Source of the DNA: Pseudonocardia nigra | GTDB lineage: Bacteria > Actinomycetota > Actinomycetes > Mycobacteriales > Pseudonocardiaceae | Assembly: GCF_019396355.1 (NCBI RefSeq) | Contig: NZ_JAHKRK010000014.1 | Location: 1 to 64,000 of the forward strand | Reading direction: 5' to 3' | Length of the DNA: 64,000 bases | In this document: one piece after another, positions 33,871 to 42,845 of the stretch | Layout of the letters: the number at the start of each line of letters is the position of its first letter | How positions within the stretch are numbered: position 1 is the first letter of the stretch | The notes under the pieces: generated by a model | Told to the model about the DNA's origin: nothing | Databases searched by the model: none | What the model saw: the letters and a program-made list of their open reading frames with translations, nothing else | Translations under genes and position numbers: made by a program

Positions 33871-34568
33871 AGCCCGAGGTAGGCAGCGCGGACCCGGTCG
33901 TCCCGGGCCAGCTCGGGACCCGGCCCGGTCAGCACCGCGCTGCCGCTCTCGAGCACGTAGGCGCGGTCGGCGAGGTTGAGCGCGTGCGAAGCGTTCTGCT
34001 CGACGAGGAGCACCGCGACGCCCCGCTCCCGGATGGTCCGTACCGCGTCGAGCACCGTCCAGGTGAGCTTGGGCGACAGGCCGGTGGACGGTTCGTCCAG
34101 CATGAGCAGTCGCGGCCGCGCCATCAGCGCCCGCCCGATCGCGAGCATCTGCTGCTGACCCCCGCTGAGGGTCTCAGCGGGTTGTCGCCTGCGCTCGGCG
34201 AGGATCGGGAAGAGGTCGAAGACCTCGTCGAGGTCGCGCTCGAGGGACTGCCGCCCCCGCGTCCACCCGCCCATGCGCAGGTTCTCGGCCACCGTGAGCG
34301 GTCCGAAGAGGGCACGGCCCTCGGGCACGTGCACGAGCCCGCGGCGGACCAGCTCGCTGGGCCGGACCCCGATCGCCCGCTCGCGGTCGAAGGTGATCGA
34401 GCCGCTGGTCGCCCGGACCAGCCCGGAGATCGTCTTGAGCGTCGTGGTCTTGCCCGCCCCGTTGCCCCCCACGATCGCGACGATCTCGCCCTCGTCCACG
34501 TGCAGGTCCACCTCGTGGAGGATCTGCAAGCCGTGGTAGCCGGCGCACAGGCCGTCAACCTTGAGCAC
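33867..34568 (-). CDS. livF: ABC transporter ATPase, LivF type
   Basis: 233 residues: Walker A GGNGAGKTTTLK, signature LSGGQQQMLAIGRALMARPR, Walker B LLMLDEPSTGLSP and the H-loop region LLVEQNASHALNLADRAYVL. This is one of two ATPases of a HAAT-type (branched-chain amino acid/amide/carboxylate) importer encoded by the five genes 33867-38649. It overlaps the LivG-type gene by 14 nt. Confidence 0.93.
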   Translation of the reverse strand: MLKVDGLCAGYHGLQILHEVDLHVDEGEIVAIVGGNGAGKTTTLKTISGLVRATSGSITFDRERAIGVRPSELVRRGLVHVPEGRALFGPLTVAENLRMGGWTRGRQSLERDLDEVFDLFPILAERRRQPAETLSGGQQQMLAIGRALMARPRLLMLDEPSTGLSPKLTWTVLDAVRTIRERGVAVLLVEQNASHALNLADRAYVLESGSAVLTGPGPELARDDRVRAAYLGL

Positions 34569-35286
34569 TGGGTTCCTCCCCGAGATACGCCTCGACGACC
34601 CGCGGGTCGCGGGTGACCTCCCGCGGCGCCCCGGTGGTCAGCACGCGGCCGAGATCGAGGACCAGGACCGAGTCGGACAACCGCATGACCGCCGCCATGA
34701 TGTGTTCGACGAAGACGAGCGTGACGCCGTCCTGGTTGCGTAGCTCGTCGAGCAGGTCCATGACGGGCTCCCGCTCGGCGGGCACGAGCCCGGCGAGCAC
34801 CTCGTCGAGCAGCAGGACCCGCGGACGGCTGGCGAGCGCCCTGGCGAGTTCCAGTCGCTTGAGCGCTGCGGTCGGCAGGCCTTCGCTGGCCGCGTCGCGC
34901 CACTCGCCGAGGCCGACGCGTTCGATGAGGTCGGCCGCCGCTGTCCGGGCGCTGCGCCGGGCGCCCCCACCCGCCAGTACGGCGACCGTGACGTTCTCCA
35001 GCACGCTCATCGAGTAGAACGGCCGCATCAGCTGGAACGTGCGGGCCATGCCGGCCGTCAGGATGCGGTGCGGCGGCTGGCCGGTGATGTTCGTGCCGTT
35101 CAGGTGCACGGTGCCGGCGTCGGGCGTCAGGGCCCCCGCGACAAGGTTGAACATCGTCGTCTTCCCGGCCCCGTTGGGTCCGATGACGCCGAGGATGCTG
35201 CCCTCGGCGACTTCGAAGCTGACGTCGTCCACGGCGCGCAGGCCCTTGAACGACTTGGTCAGACCGTCCACGCGTAACAAGGTCAT
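34555..35286 (-). CDS. livG: ABC transporter ATPase, LivG type
   Basis: 243 residues: MTLLRVDGLTKSFKGLRAVD, Walker A GPNGAGKTTMFN, the LivG-type ARTFQLMRPFYSMSVLENV segment, a signature written as LPTAALKRLELARALASRPR (the usual LSYGQ is replaced by LPTAA), and Walker B LLLDEVLAGLVPAE. The altered signature motif is unusual; Walker motifs are intact. The ATG at 35286 (ATGA overlap with LivM) is preferred to an upstream start at 35298. Confidence 0.9.
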   Translation of the reverse strand: MTLLRVDGLTKSFKGLRAVDDVSFEVAEGSILGVIGPNGAGKTTMFNLVAGALTPDAGTVHLNGTNITGQPPHRILTAGMARTFQLMRPFYSMSVLENVTVAVLAGGGARRSARTAAADLIERVGLGEWRDAASEGLPTAALKRLELARALASRPRVLLLDEVLAGLVPAEREPVMDLLDELRNQDGVTLVFVEHIMAAVMRLSDSVLVLDLGRVLTTGAPREVTRDPRVVEAYLGEEPSAQG

Positions 35287-36329
35287 CGCCGGGACCACCT
35301 CTCACGCAGGGCTCCGTAGATGCCCTTCGGTAGCAACAGGACGATGAGGACCAGCAGGACCCCGTAGACGACGACGTCGAGGCCGCCGCGGCCCTGCAGG
35401 AAGTCGAGGAACGCCGGCGGGTTGCGCAGGACGGTGGCGATGACGTCGCTCAGCGGGCCGAGCACCGCCGCGCCGATGACGGGCCCCCAGATGGTGGCGA
35501 CACCGCCGATGACCGCCGGGAGGATGGCCTGGATCGACACGCTCGAGCCGAAGGCGAGGTCCGGATCGATGAACAGGTAGTACTGCACGTAGAACGCGCC
35601 GGCGACCGAGGTGATCGCACCCGACAGCGCCATGGTCGTCAGCTTGTACCGCATGACCGGGATGCCCACGGCGGCGGCGGCGTCCTCGTCGTCCCGGGCG
35701 GCCAGGGCGAACCTGCCGGCCCGGGAGCGCAGGAACAGGATGCTGACGACCAGCGCCACCACGGTCAGCGCGAGCGCGATCCAGAAGTAGTTCGCCGATC
35801 CCGGCTCGAACTGCAGGTACCACCACGAGGACTCGGTCAGCAGCGGGACGTGGTAGCCCTCGGCACGGTTCACGAAGTCGCTGTTGACCGCGTACAACCG
35901 CAGCATCTCGGCGAACGCGAAGGTGGCGAGCGCGAAGTAGGCGCCTCTGAGCCGGTATCGCAGGGCGAGGAATCCGATGAGGACGGCGAACGCGGCGGCG
36001 ACGACCATGCCGGCGGCCATGCCGATCCACGGTGACACGCCCCGCTCGACGAGGAGCCACGCGCTCGTGTACGCGCCCAGGCCGAAGAAGGCGGCATGCC
36101 CGAAGCTGAACATCCCACCGAATCCGCTCATGACGTTCCAGCCGATGCTCAGCAAGGCGAAGATCAGCACCCGGACGGCGACGGCCTGCTGGGCGGCGGG
36201 CAGAACAAGCGGAAGCGGCACGAGCACCACCGCCAGGACGGCGACGACGATGAGGTGCCGGTTCCACGGCTGGCTCGGCAGCGGCCGTACCCGGCCGGGC
36301 TCACGGGTGGACGGCGAAGCGGTCGTCAT
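35283..36329 (-). CDS. livM: ABC transporter permease, LivM type
   Basis: 348 residues with about nine hydrophobic spans: LIVVAVLAVVLVPLPLVL, the conserved SIGWNVMSGFGGMFSFGHAA, FFGLGAYTSAWLLVERGVSP, VVALVVSILFLRSRAGRFAL, the cytoplasmic EAA-like region AARDDEDAAAAVGIPVMRYK, and VVVYGVLLVLIVLLLPKGIY. The membrane subunit pairs with LivH next door. The start ATG 36329 overlaps the LivH stop (ATGA). Confidence 0.92.
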   Translation of the reverse strand: MTTASPSTREPGRVRPLPSQPWNRHLIVVAVLAVVLVPLPLVLPAAQQAVAVRVLIFALLSIGWNVMSGFGGMFSFGHAAFFGLGAYTSAWLLVERGVSPWIGMAAGMVVAAAFAVLIGFLALRYRLRGAYFALATFAFAEMLRLYAVNSDFVNRAEGYHVPLLTESSWWYLQFEPGSANYFWIALALTVVALVVSILFLRSRAGRFALAARDDEDAAAAVGIPVMRYKLTTMALSGAITSVAGAFYVQYYLFIDPDLAFGSSVSIQAILPAVIGGVATIWGPVIGAAVLGPLSDVIATVLRNPPAFLDFLQGRGGLDVVVYGVLLVLIVLLLPKGIYGALRERWSRR

Positions 36330-37390
36330 GCCGACCTCCCGAACAGGCCCTGGGGACGGAGGAAGAGCACGAGCACGAAGACGATGAAGACCGAGAGCAA
36401 CGGGCTCTGGCCGGGCAGCAACAGCGCGCCGACCTGCTCGGCGAGGCCGATGATGAGCCCGCCCAGCAGCGCACCGACGACGTTGCCCATGCCGCCGAGC
36501 ACGACGACGACGAAGGCGATGATGTTGAACAGCGCACCTGTAGTGGGTTCGATCGTCACCAGCGGCGCGACGAGCGTCCCGGCGGCGCCGGCGCACGCCG
36601 TGCCGATCGCGAACGTGATCATGTAGATGCGACGGGTGTCGATGCCCACCATCTGGGCGCCGGTGTCGTTGGCGGCCACCGCTCGGATCGCCGTCCCCAG
36701 TCGGGTGCGCTGCAGCAGGAGGAACAGCAGCCCGGCCAGGACGATCGCGCCGGCGAACGCGAGGATGCGGGACAGTTCGGCCACCGCGCCGAGGATCGGC
36801 ACGGCCCGGTCACCGGGCAGCGCCACCGACCGGGGGTTGGCTTCGAAGAACAGCAGCAGCGCGTTCTCGATGATCAACGCCAGGCCCAGCGTGATGAGCA
36901 GCTGGTTCTCCAACGGCTTGCCCATCGCCCCGGCCAGGACGCCGCGCTGCACGAGCGCGCCGAGCCCGAACATCACCGGGATGCTGACCGCGAGCGCGAG
37001 GTACGGGTGCATGCCGTAGGAGGCGACCAACCAGTACGTCGCGAACAGGGCCAGGGCGAGAAAGGCGCCGTGGGCGAAGTTGACGATGTCGAGGACGCCG
37101 AAGATCAGGGTCAGACCCATCGCCACGAGGCCGTAGATTCCGCCGATGAGGATCCCCGTCACCACGGCCTGCGTCACGACGAGGCCGCTGCCGGACCGGA
37201 GGTAGGCCAGCGCGATGGCCACGACCACGAGCCCGAGCACGGCCGCGATGCGCAACAACGGGAGAGTGCGCCCTCGGACCGGTGGCGCGACGGGGGTCGG
37301 GTCCGCATCCGGCGCCTGGGCCATGTTCTCGTCCCTCGTGGCCGTCGTGTGGGTCGGGCCGTCGGCGGGCCGCTCGGGGGCCGGGGTCAT
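36326..37390 (-). CDS. livH: ABC transporter permease, LivH type
   Basis: 354 residues. A hydrophilic N-terminal extension of about 45 residues precedes LLRIAAVLGLVVVAIALAYL; then come IYGLVAMGLTLIFGVLDIVN with the conserved FAHGAF, LLITLGLALIIENALLLFF, RTRLGTAIRAVAANDTGAQM and VVVVLGGMGNVVGALLGGLI. The extension is longer than in typical LivH, and an internal ATG (MAQAPDADPT) is a possible start, but ATG 37390 overlaps the binding-protein stop. Confidence 0.92.
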   Translation of the reverse strand: MTPAPERPADGPTHTTATRDENMAQAPDADPTPVAPPVRGRTLPLLRIAAVLGLVVVAIALAYLRSGSGLVVTQAVVTGILIGGIYGLVAMGLTLIFGVLDIVNFAHGAFLALALFATYWLVASYGMHPYLALAVSIPVMFGLGALVQRGVLAGAMGKPLENQLLITLGLALIIENALLLFFEANPRSVALPGDRAVPILGAVAELSRILAFAGAIVLAGLLFLLLQRTRLGTAIRAVAANDTGAQMVGIDTRRIYMITFAIGTACAGAAGTLVAPLVTIEPTTGALFNIIAFVVVVLGGMGNVVGALLGGLIIGLAEQVGALLLPGQSPLLSVFIVFVLVLFLRPQGLFGRSA

Positions 37391-38649
37391 CGGACCTGCT
37401 GGCCGGGCTCGGCGGGGTAGACCGGCTCCGCCTCGGCGAACTCCTCCGGGTGGACCTGCTTGACCGCGCCGTCCTGCACCTGCATCAGGATCGGGATCGC
37501 GTTCTCGTTCTCCCCGGCCTCGTTGAAGACGATGGGGCCGGTGCTGGCCAGGTAGGTTTCGAACTCCCCCTGCGCGATCGCGTCCCGCACGGCGGTGGCG
37601 TCCGCGGAGCCGGCGTTCTCCAGCGACTCGGCGATGACGCGGACCGCGTCGTAGGCGAGGACGGCCCCGGTCCGGATCTGGTCACCGAAGCGCTCCTGAT
37701 ACAGCCGTGCGAGCTCCTGCATCTCCGGCTTGGTCATGTCCGAGTGGTAGTTGGCGTCGAAGTACCCCTCGCCGGCCGCACCGACCTCGGCCGGGAACTG
37801 CGGGAGGTCGAATGCGCCGTTGGCCACGCCGTACACCGCGTCGAGGCCGGGCTCGACCGTGTCAACCGCCTGGGCGACCAGCACGCCGTCCCGGTAGTAG
37901 CCCGTGACTGCGAGTACGTCCACGCCTGCCGCCTTGATCTGGGTCAGCTGCGTCGTGAAGTCGGCGACGCTCGCGGGGTCGTAGGCGAGGACCGGACCGA
38001 TCGTCATGCCGAGCTTCTCGGCCTCTACGGTGAAGGCGTCCCGGATGGAGCTGCCGTAGGCGCCTTGCTCGTGCAGGATCGCGACGGACTGCGCCGGCGA
38101 TCCGGCGGCCGCGGAGACCTCGGCGAGGTACTGGGCCCCGCGGGTGCCGAGGACCTCCGAGCTGGGCTGGATCCGGAACGTGTACCGGTAGCCCTGCTGC
38201 AGGATCGAGTCGGCGGCGGAGACGTCGATGACCAGGGGCACCTGATTGCGCTCGGCGACGGTGGAGACGTTGGCGGTGACCGCGCTCTGGTAGGTGCCGA
38301 CCAAGGAGACAGCGCCCTCCTGGATCAGCCGCTGGGCCTCGCTCTGGCCGACCTCCGGCTTGCCCTGGGTATCGGCGCTGAGCAACTCCAGCTCGGCGCC
38401 ACCGAGGGCCGCGATGCCGCCGGCCTCGTTGATGGCCTCGACGGCCAGCCGGGCCCCGTTGTCCATCTGCTGCCCGTCTGCGGCAGCCCCACCGCTCAGC
38501 GGGTGCAACGAGCCGATCTTGATTCGCTCGCCCGGTGCGACTCCCTCACCGGACGGGCTGTCCGTTGCGCCCACGGGAGCCGACCCACCACAGGCAGCGA
38601 GGCCCACGGCGAGCGTGCACGCCGTCGCGGCGATCCAGGTCTTCCTCAT
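37387..38649 (-). CDS. livJ: Liv-type substrate-binding lipoprotein
   Basis: 420 residues. A short signal peptide MRKTWIAATACTLAVGLAAC ends in the lipobox LAAC with Cys20 as lipid anchor. The periplasmic-binding fold type 1 follows: IKIGSLHPLSGGAAADGQQM, GARLAVEAINEAGGI, GTYQSAVTANVSTVAERNQV, FRIQPSSEVLGTRGAQYLAE. It is the promoter-proximal gene of the ten-gene minus-strand operon and lies 23 nt downstream of a strong dyad. Ligand unknown; relatives bind amides, amino acids and aromatic or dicarboxylic acids. Confidence 0.93.
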   Translation of the reverse strand: MRKTWIAATACTLAVGLAACGGSAPVGATDSPSGEGVAPGERIKIGSLHPLSGGAAADGQQMDNGARLAVEAINEAGGIAALGGAELELLSADTQGKPEVGQSEAQRLIQEGAVSLVGTYQSAVTANVSTVAERNQVPLVIDVSAADSILQQGYRYTFRIQPSSEVLGTRGAQYLAEVSAAAGSPAQSVAILHEQGAYGSSIRDAFTVEAEKLGMTIGPVLAYDPASVADFTTQLTQIKAAGVDVLAVTGYYRDGVLVAQAVDTVEPGLDAVYGVANGAFDLPQFPAEVGAAGEGYFDANYHSDMTKPEMQELARLYQERFGDQIRTGAVLAYDAVRVIAESLENAGSADATAVRDAIAQGEFETYLASTGPIVFNEAGENENAIPILMQVQDGAVKQVHPEEFAEAEPVYPAEPGQQVR

Positions 38650-38671
38650 GACAGCTCCTGCCGGTCAGCAG

Positions 38672-38690
38672 TGTTCCGACTAACGGAACA
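38672..38690. promoter_or_regulatory. IclR-type operator in the divergent promoter
   Basis: TGTTCCG (38672-38678) and CGGAACA (38684-38690) form a perfect 7-bp dyad with a 5-base spacer, the shape typical of IclR-family operators. It lies just upstream of the binding-protein gene; the IclR gene is 198 nt away on the other side. The remaining 38691-38887 holds promoter sequence without an ORF; a second half GTTCCG occurs near 38816. Confidence 0.7.
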
Positions 38691-38887
38691 ATCAGATGAT
38701 CGGGGATGCTGACACTCTCCGGGTACAGCGGTCAAGACCCGCACGAGGACCAGCTTCCGCCTGATAGAAGGCAATATCGAGGGCTTGACGAACCGTTGCC
38801 ACCTGCCCGACGATCGTTCCGCCTGTAGAAACACGCGAGATCCCGGCCACGAGAAGTGAGGCCCGCGACCACAGGAGGCACCCACCC

Positions 38888-39685
38888 GTGGTGGAGATCA
38901 ACGGCACCGAGGCGGCGGCGCGCGTCGCGGACGTCCTGCTGCTGTTCACCGACGGCCCGCAGTCCCTGGGCGTGTCCGCGATCGCCCGCCGGCTCGGGCT
39001 GTCCAAAGCCGTCATCCACCGGATCCTGCAGACGCTGGTCGACCGGGGCCTGCTGATCAATGACCCGGCCACCCGCGGCTACCGATTGGGGGCTGCGGCC
39101 GCTGCACTGGGCGCCCGCGCGCTGCGGGACTCGCGGCTGCGGGCCGTCGCGATGCCGGTGCTGCGCGAGTTGCAACGGGCGACGGGCGAGACCACCACCG
39201 TCTCAGCGCTTGTCCCGGGCGGTCGCGTCTACCTCGACCAGGTCGAGAGCACCCGGGAGATCAAGATGACGGTGGAGGTCGGCCGCCGCTTTCGCCTCCA
39301 CGCCGGCAGCTCGAGCACCTGCATCCTCGCGTTTCTTCCGCCCCCGGAGCAGGAGGCCGTGCTCGCCGGTGAACTCGACGCCCTGACGTGCCGGACCGTG
39401 ACCGACCCGAACCGGCTGCGCGCACGTCTCGCGGAGATCCGCCGCCTCGGCTACGCCCATTCCGACGGCGAGCGCCAGGATGGCGCGGGGTCGGTTGCCG
39501 CGCCGGTACTCGGGTTCGACGGCTCGGTGCTCGGGGCCGTGTCGGTGTGCGGTCCCGGCTCGCGGGTCGACCAAGCGGCCCGCGAACGCTTCGTGCCACT
39601 GCTGCGCCAGGCGGCAGACGAGATCTCCCGCGGGATGGGCTGGCACGGCGGCCTGCCCGGCGAAGCCGGGCAGGAGTCGGCGTGA
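38888..39685 (+). CDS. IclR-family transcriptional regulator
   Basis: 265 residues. N-terminal winged helix: ARVADVLLLFTDGPQSLGVS, AIARRLGLSKAVIHRILQTL and VDRGLL. The effector domain has TTTVSALVPGGRVYLDQVES, HAGSSSTCILAFLPPPEQEA and SVAAPVLGFDGSVLGAVSVC. GGAGG lies 9 nt before the GTG start. It heads the plus-strand half of the locus and faces the Liv operon across the dyad at 38672, so it probably controls both halves in response to a pathway acid. Confidence 0.92.
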   Translation: MVEINGTEAAARVADVLLLFTDGPQSLGVSAIARRLGLSKAVIHRILQTLVDRGLLINDPATRGYRLGAAAAALGARALRDSRLRAVAMPVLRELQRATGETTTVSALVPGGRVYLDQVESTREIKMTVEVGRRFRLHAGSSSTCILAFLPPPEQEAVLAGELDALTCRTVTDPNRLRARLAEIRRLGYAHSDGERQDGAGSVAAPVLGFDGSVLGAVSVCGPGSRVDQAARERFVPLLRQAADEISRGMGWHGGLPGEAGQESA

Positions 39686-40548
39686 GCCGCATCCCCCGCT
39701 CCTGGCTCTACGTTCCCGGGCATCACCCGGAGCGCATCACCAAGGCGCTCGCATCCTCCGCCGACGCGGTCGTCCTCGACCTCGAGGACGCTGTTCCACC
39801 CGAGCAGAAGGCGACGGCCCGGCGCGCCGTCGCCGGGGCGGTACAGCGCCGGGCCGAGGACGGCCCGCAGCTGTGGGTGCGGATCAACGACCCGGTCGGG
39901 CCCTGGGGCGAGGCCGATCTCGACAGCGTCACCGGCTCGGGTGTCAGCGGACTCCGGCTGCCGCGCACCGAGGACCCCGACGTCGTGCGGGAAGTCGCCG
40001 AGCGAACCGGGCTCCCGCTGCAGCTTCTTCTGGAAACCGCGACCGGTCTCGCCCGCGCCACCGACCTCGCCGCCGCCCACCCGCGGGTAGCGGGCCTCGG
40101 CCTCGGCGAGGCAGACCTGGCCGCCGACCTCCGGGTCACCTCCGACGCCGGACTCGCCTGGGCGCGCGGCTGGGTGGTCGTCGCCGCGCGGTCGGCCGGA
40201 CTGCCCTCCCCCGTCCAGAGTGTCTGGACCGACGTCGCCGACATCGGCGGGCTCCGCTCGACGAGCGAGCAGGGACGGGCCAGCGGGTTCGTCGGCCGAT
40301 CGGTGATCCACCCGCGACAGATCGGCGTCGTACACGAGGTCTTCACCCCGTCCCCGGCCGAGGTCCAGGCGGCGCGCGAGGTCGTCCGCACCGCCCAGGA
40401 AGCCCGGGCCCGCGGCGAGGTCGCGGTCCTCGACGCAGCCGGCCGGTTCATCGATCCCGCCGTCGTTGAAAGGGCGCGGGTCGTGCTCGACCTGGCCGAC
40501 GACGGCACACCCCAGACCGAGCACGCCCATCCAGGAGGAACCCGATGA
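39682..40548 (+). CDS. HpcH/HpaI aldolase, CitE-like beta-hydroxyacyl-CoA lyase
   Basis: 288 residues: SRIPRSWLYVPGHHPERITK, ADAVVLDLEDAVPPEQKATA, LQLLLETATGLARATDLAAA and GRSVIHPRQIGVVHEVFTPS. The LYVPG, DLEDAV and E-T-A-x-G motifs are those of CitE-like enzymes such as citramalyl-CoA and malyl-CoA lyases; Mg2+ would be held by the Glu and Asp of these motifs. GTG 39682 overlaps the IclR stop (GTGA). With a CoA-transferase in the divergent operon, cleavage of a 3-hydroxy dicarboxyl-CoA to acetyl-CoA plus a 2-oxo acid is the best inference. Confidence 0.9.
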   Translation: MSRIPRSWLYVPGHHPERITKALASSADAVVLDLEDAVPPEQKATARRAVAGAVQRRAEDGPQLWVRINDPVGPWGEADLDSVTGSGVSGLRLPRTEDPDVVREVAERTGLPLQLLLETATGLARATDLAAAHPRVAGLGLGEADLAADLRVTSDAGLAWARGWVVVAARSAGLPSPVQSVWTDVADIGGLRSTSEQGRASGFVGRSVIHPRQIGVVHEVFTPSPAEVQAAREVVRTAQEARARGEVAVLDAAGRFIDPAVVERARVVLDLADDGTPQTEHAHPGGTR

Positions 40549-41402
40549 GCACCCAGTCCCGGACGACCGCCCCGACGGGCACCGGTGGACGGATGGACGA
40601 CCTGCTGTCGGCGGTCCGTGCCGGTGTGCGCCTCGTCGAGCTCGGTCACCCGCATTTCACCGGGATGCCCTGCTCGCCCAATCACCCCGGCTTCCGGATG
40701 AGCCTGGTCCGACGGCACGGGGACATGGTGCGGAGGGACGGCGGCTCGGCGGCGAACGAGATGATCGTCACCGGGGGGCACGTCGGTACCCACGTCGACG
40801 CTCTTTCGCACGTCAGCCAGGACGGCCTCCTGCACGGCGGCGTCGACGCGGCGAAGGCCCAGACCGGCGGGCGCTTCTCGCAGCTGGGGGCCGAACACAC
40901 GCCCGCCCTGCTCACGCGCGGGGTCCTCCTCGACGTGGCCGCTGCGCACGGGGTGCCGGTGCTCCCCCCGGGCTACGGCATCACGGCTCAGGATCTGCAG
41001 GCCGCCGCCGACCGGGCCGGGGTCCGGGTGCAGCGCGGCGACGTCGCGCTGGTCCGAACCGGCTGGGCGCGCCACTTCGACGACCCGGCCACCTACCTCG
41101 GGCAGAGCGATGGGGTTCCCGGGCCCACGCCCAACGCGGCCGCCTGGCTGGTGGCGCAGGGTGTGGTGGCCACGGGCGCCGACACCACCGCATACGAGCA
41201 GATCAAGCCGGGAGCCGGCCACAGCGTGCTGCCGGTGCACCGCGTGCTGCTCGTCGACGCGGGGGTCCACATCGTCGAGCACCTGAACCTGGAGGACGCC
41301 TCCGCGGAGGGCCTCACGGAGTTCGTGTTCGTCATGGCGCCGCTGCGCATCGTCGGCGGGACGGGATCCCCGGTGCGCCCCGTTGCGGCGGTGTCGGCAT
41401 GA
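40545..41402 (+). CDS. Cyclase family protein (kynurenine-formamidase-like)
   Basis: 285 residues. The metal-binding signature HxGTHxDxxxH is present as GGHVGTHVDALSH (His, His, Asp, His). Further conserved parts are VRLVELGHPHFTGMPCSPNH, LTRGVLLDVAAAHGV, VQRGDVALVRTGW and VFVMAPLRIVGGTGSPVRPV. These enzymes hydrolyse formamides, isatin or other cyclic amides. It overlaps CitE and the MmgE/PrpD gene by 4 nt each, and it is the second amide-type hydrolase in this locus. Confidence 0.9.
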   Translation: MSTQSRTTAPTGTGGRMDDLLSAVRAGVRLVELGHPHFTGMPCSPNHPGFRMSLVRRHGDMVRRDGGSAANEMIVTGGHVGTHVDALSHVSQDGLLHGGVDAAKAQTGGRFSQLGAEHTPALLTRGVLLDVAAAHGVPVLPPGYGITAQDLQAAADRAGVRVQRGDVALVRTGWARHFDDPATYLGQSDGVPGPTPNAAAWLVAQGVVATGADTTAYEQIKPGAGHSVLPVHRVLLVDAGVHIVEHLNLEDASAEGLTEFVFVMAPLRIVGGTGSPVRPVAAVSA

Positions 41403-42814
41403 CGGCACCGGGGACGCCGACCGTCGTCCAGCGCCTGGCGCGTCTGGCGCACGATGTGGGGCGAAGCGGTCTACCACAGCATCTGCGGGAGGACGTCGCG
41501 CGGCGCGTGCTGGACGTGCTCGGCAACAGCCTGGCGGCGACCGGCCAGCCGGCGGCGCGGTCGGTGACCGCCGTCGTGCGCGGCTGGGGCGGCCCGCCGG
41601 ACGCGACGGCGATCGGCAGCGGCCTGCGGGCACCGGCCGCCGCGGCCGCCCTCGTCAACGGCACCCTGGCGCACTCGCTGGACTTCGACGACACCCACCT
41701 GCCGTCGGTGCTGCACCCGTCGTCGCCGGTCGTCCCGGCCGCCCTCGCCGTGGCCGAGGCGAACCGCGCGCCCGCGACAACCCTGCTGGACGGGGCCGGC
41801 GTGGGAATCGAGACCGCGGTACGCCTGGGTATGGGTGGCTACGACCGCGAGCTGGGGAACTCGGTGTTCTTCGAGCGGGGCCAGCACGCGACGTCGATCT
41901 GCGGCGCGGTCGGGGCGGCGGTCGCCGCCGCGACCGTCGGCGGCCTGGACACCGACGGCATCGCGCATGCGGCCGGGATCGCGGCGAGCATGGGCGCCGG
42001 TCTCCTCGAAGCGAACCGGACCGGTGGCACGGTCAAGCGGGTGCACTGCGGATGGGCCGCCCACGCCGGCGTCGTGGCCGCGGACCTGGCACGACACGGC
42101 CTGACCGGCCCACCCACCGTGGTCGAGGGCCGCTTCGGCTTCCTCCACGCGTTCTGCGGCGAGCAGGCCGACGTCGAGGCCGTCGTCGCCGACCTGGGCG
42201 GGCACTGGGAGCTGCCGAGGATCTTCTTCAAGCCCTATCCGTGCAACCACTTCACCCATGCCGGCGTCGACGCCGCGCTGCAGCTACGCAGGCGCGGCCT
42301 CGACCCGGCCGAGATCGAGGAGATCGAGCTCGGCGTCCCCACCCCCGTGCTGCGCACGATCGCGCAGCCGACCGAGGACAAAGCACGGCCCGAGTCCGGC
42401 TACCACGCCGCCTTCAGCGGTCCGTACACCGTCGCCGCCGCCCTCATCGGCGGTGGTGGCCTCGGTCTCGGGCACGACGACTTCACCGACGAGGCGGCGG
42501 CCGACGAAACCCGGCTCGCCCTCGCCGCCAAGGTCCGCTGCGTGGCCGATGCCCGCTGCGACACGATCTTCCCCCACCAGTTCCCCGCCGTGCTGCGCGT
42601 CCTGCTCCGGGACGGGACCCGCCACGAGGTGCGGGTGGACGTCAACCGCGGCGGCCCGGGCAACCCGCTGAGCGCCGACGAGCACGCGACGAAGTTCCGG
42701 CTCAACGCCGAACGGGTCCTCGGCGGGGACGTGGCGGCCGGCGTGGCGAAGGCCGTGCTGGACCTGCCCCATCGCGACGATCTGGCCTCCGTGATGGAGC
42801 TGGTCGCGGGGTGA
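41399..42814 (+). CDS. MmgE/PrpD family protein (second copy)
   Basis: 471 residues: VARRVLDVLGNSLAATGQPA, NGTLAHSLDFDDTHLPSVLH with the conserved Asp, Thr and His of the active site, GGTVKRVHCGWAAHAGVVAA with the Lys-Arg-x-His motif, and FKPYPCNHFTHAGVDAALQL. All residues seen in active MmgE/PrpD enzymes appear present, more completely than in the copy at 32491. Hydration/dehydration or decarboxylation of a tricarboxylate-like compound is expected. Confidence 0.91.
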   Translation: MTAPGTPTVVQRLARLAHDVGRSGLPQHLREDVARRVLDVLGNSLAATGQPAARSVTAVVRGWGGPPDATAIGSGLRAPAAAAALVNGTLAHSLDFDDTHLPSVLHPSSPVVPAALAVAEANRAPATTLLDGAGVGIETAVRLGMGGYDRELGNSVFFERGQHATSICGAVGAAVAAATVGGLDTDGIAHAAGIAASMGAGLLEANRTGGTVKRVHCGWAAHAGVVAADLARHGLTGPPTVVEGRFGFLHAFCGEQADVEAVVADLGGHWELPRIFFKPYPCNHFTHAGVDAALQLRRRGLDPAEIEEIELGVPTPVLRTIAQPTEDKARPESGYHAAFSGPYTVAAALIGGGGLGLGHDDFTDEAAADETRLALAAKVRCVADARCDTIFPHQFPAVLRVLLRDGTRHEVRVDVNRGGPGNPLSADEHATKFRLNAERVLGGDVAAGVAKAVLDLPHRDDLASVMELVAG

Positions 42815-42845
42815 GGTCGTCTCGCTCGACATGGAGGAGAAGCTG

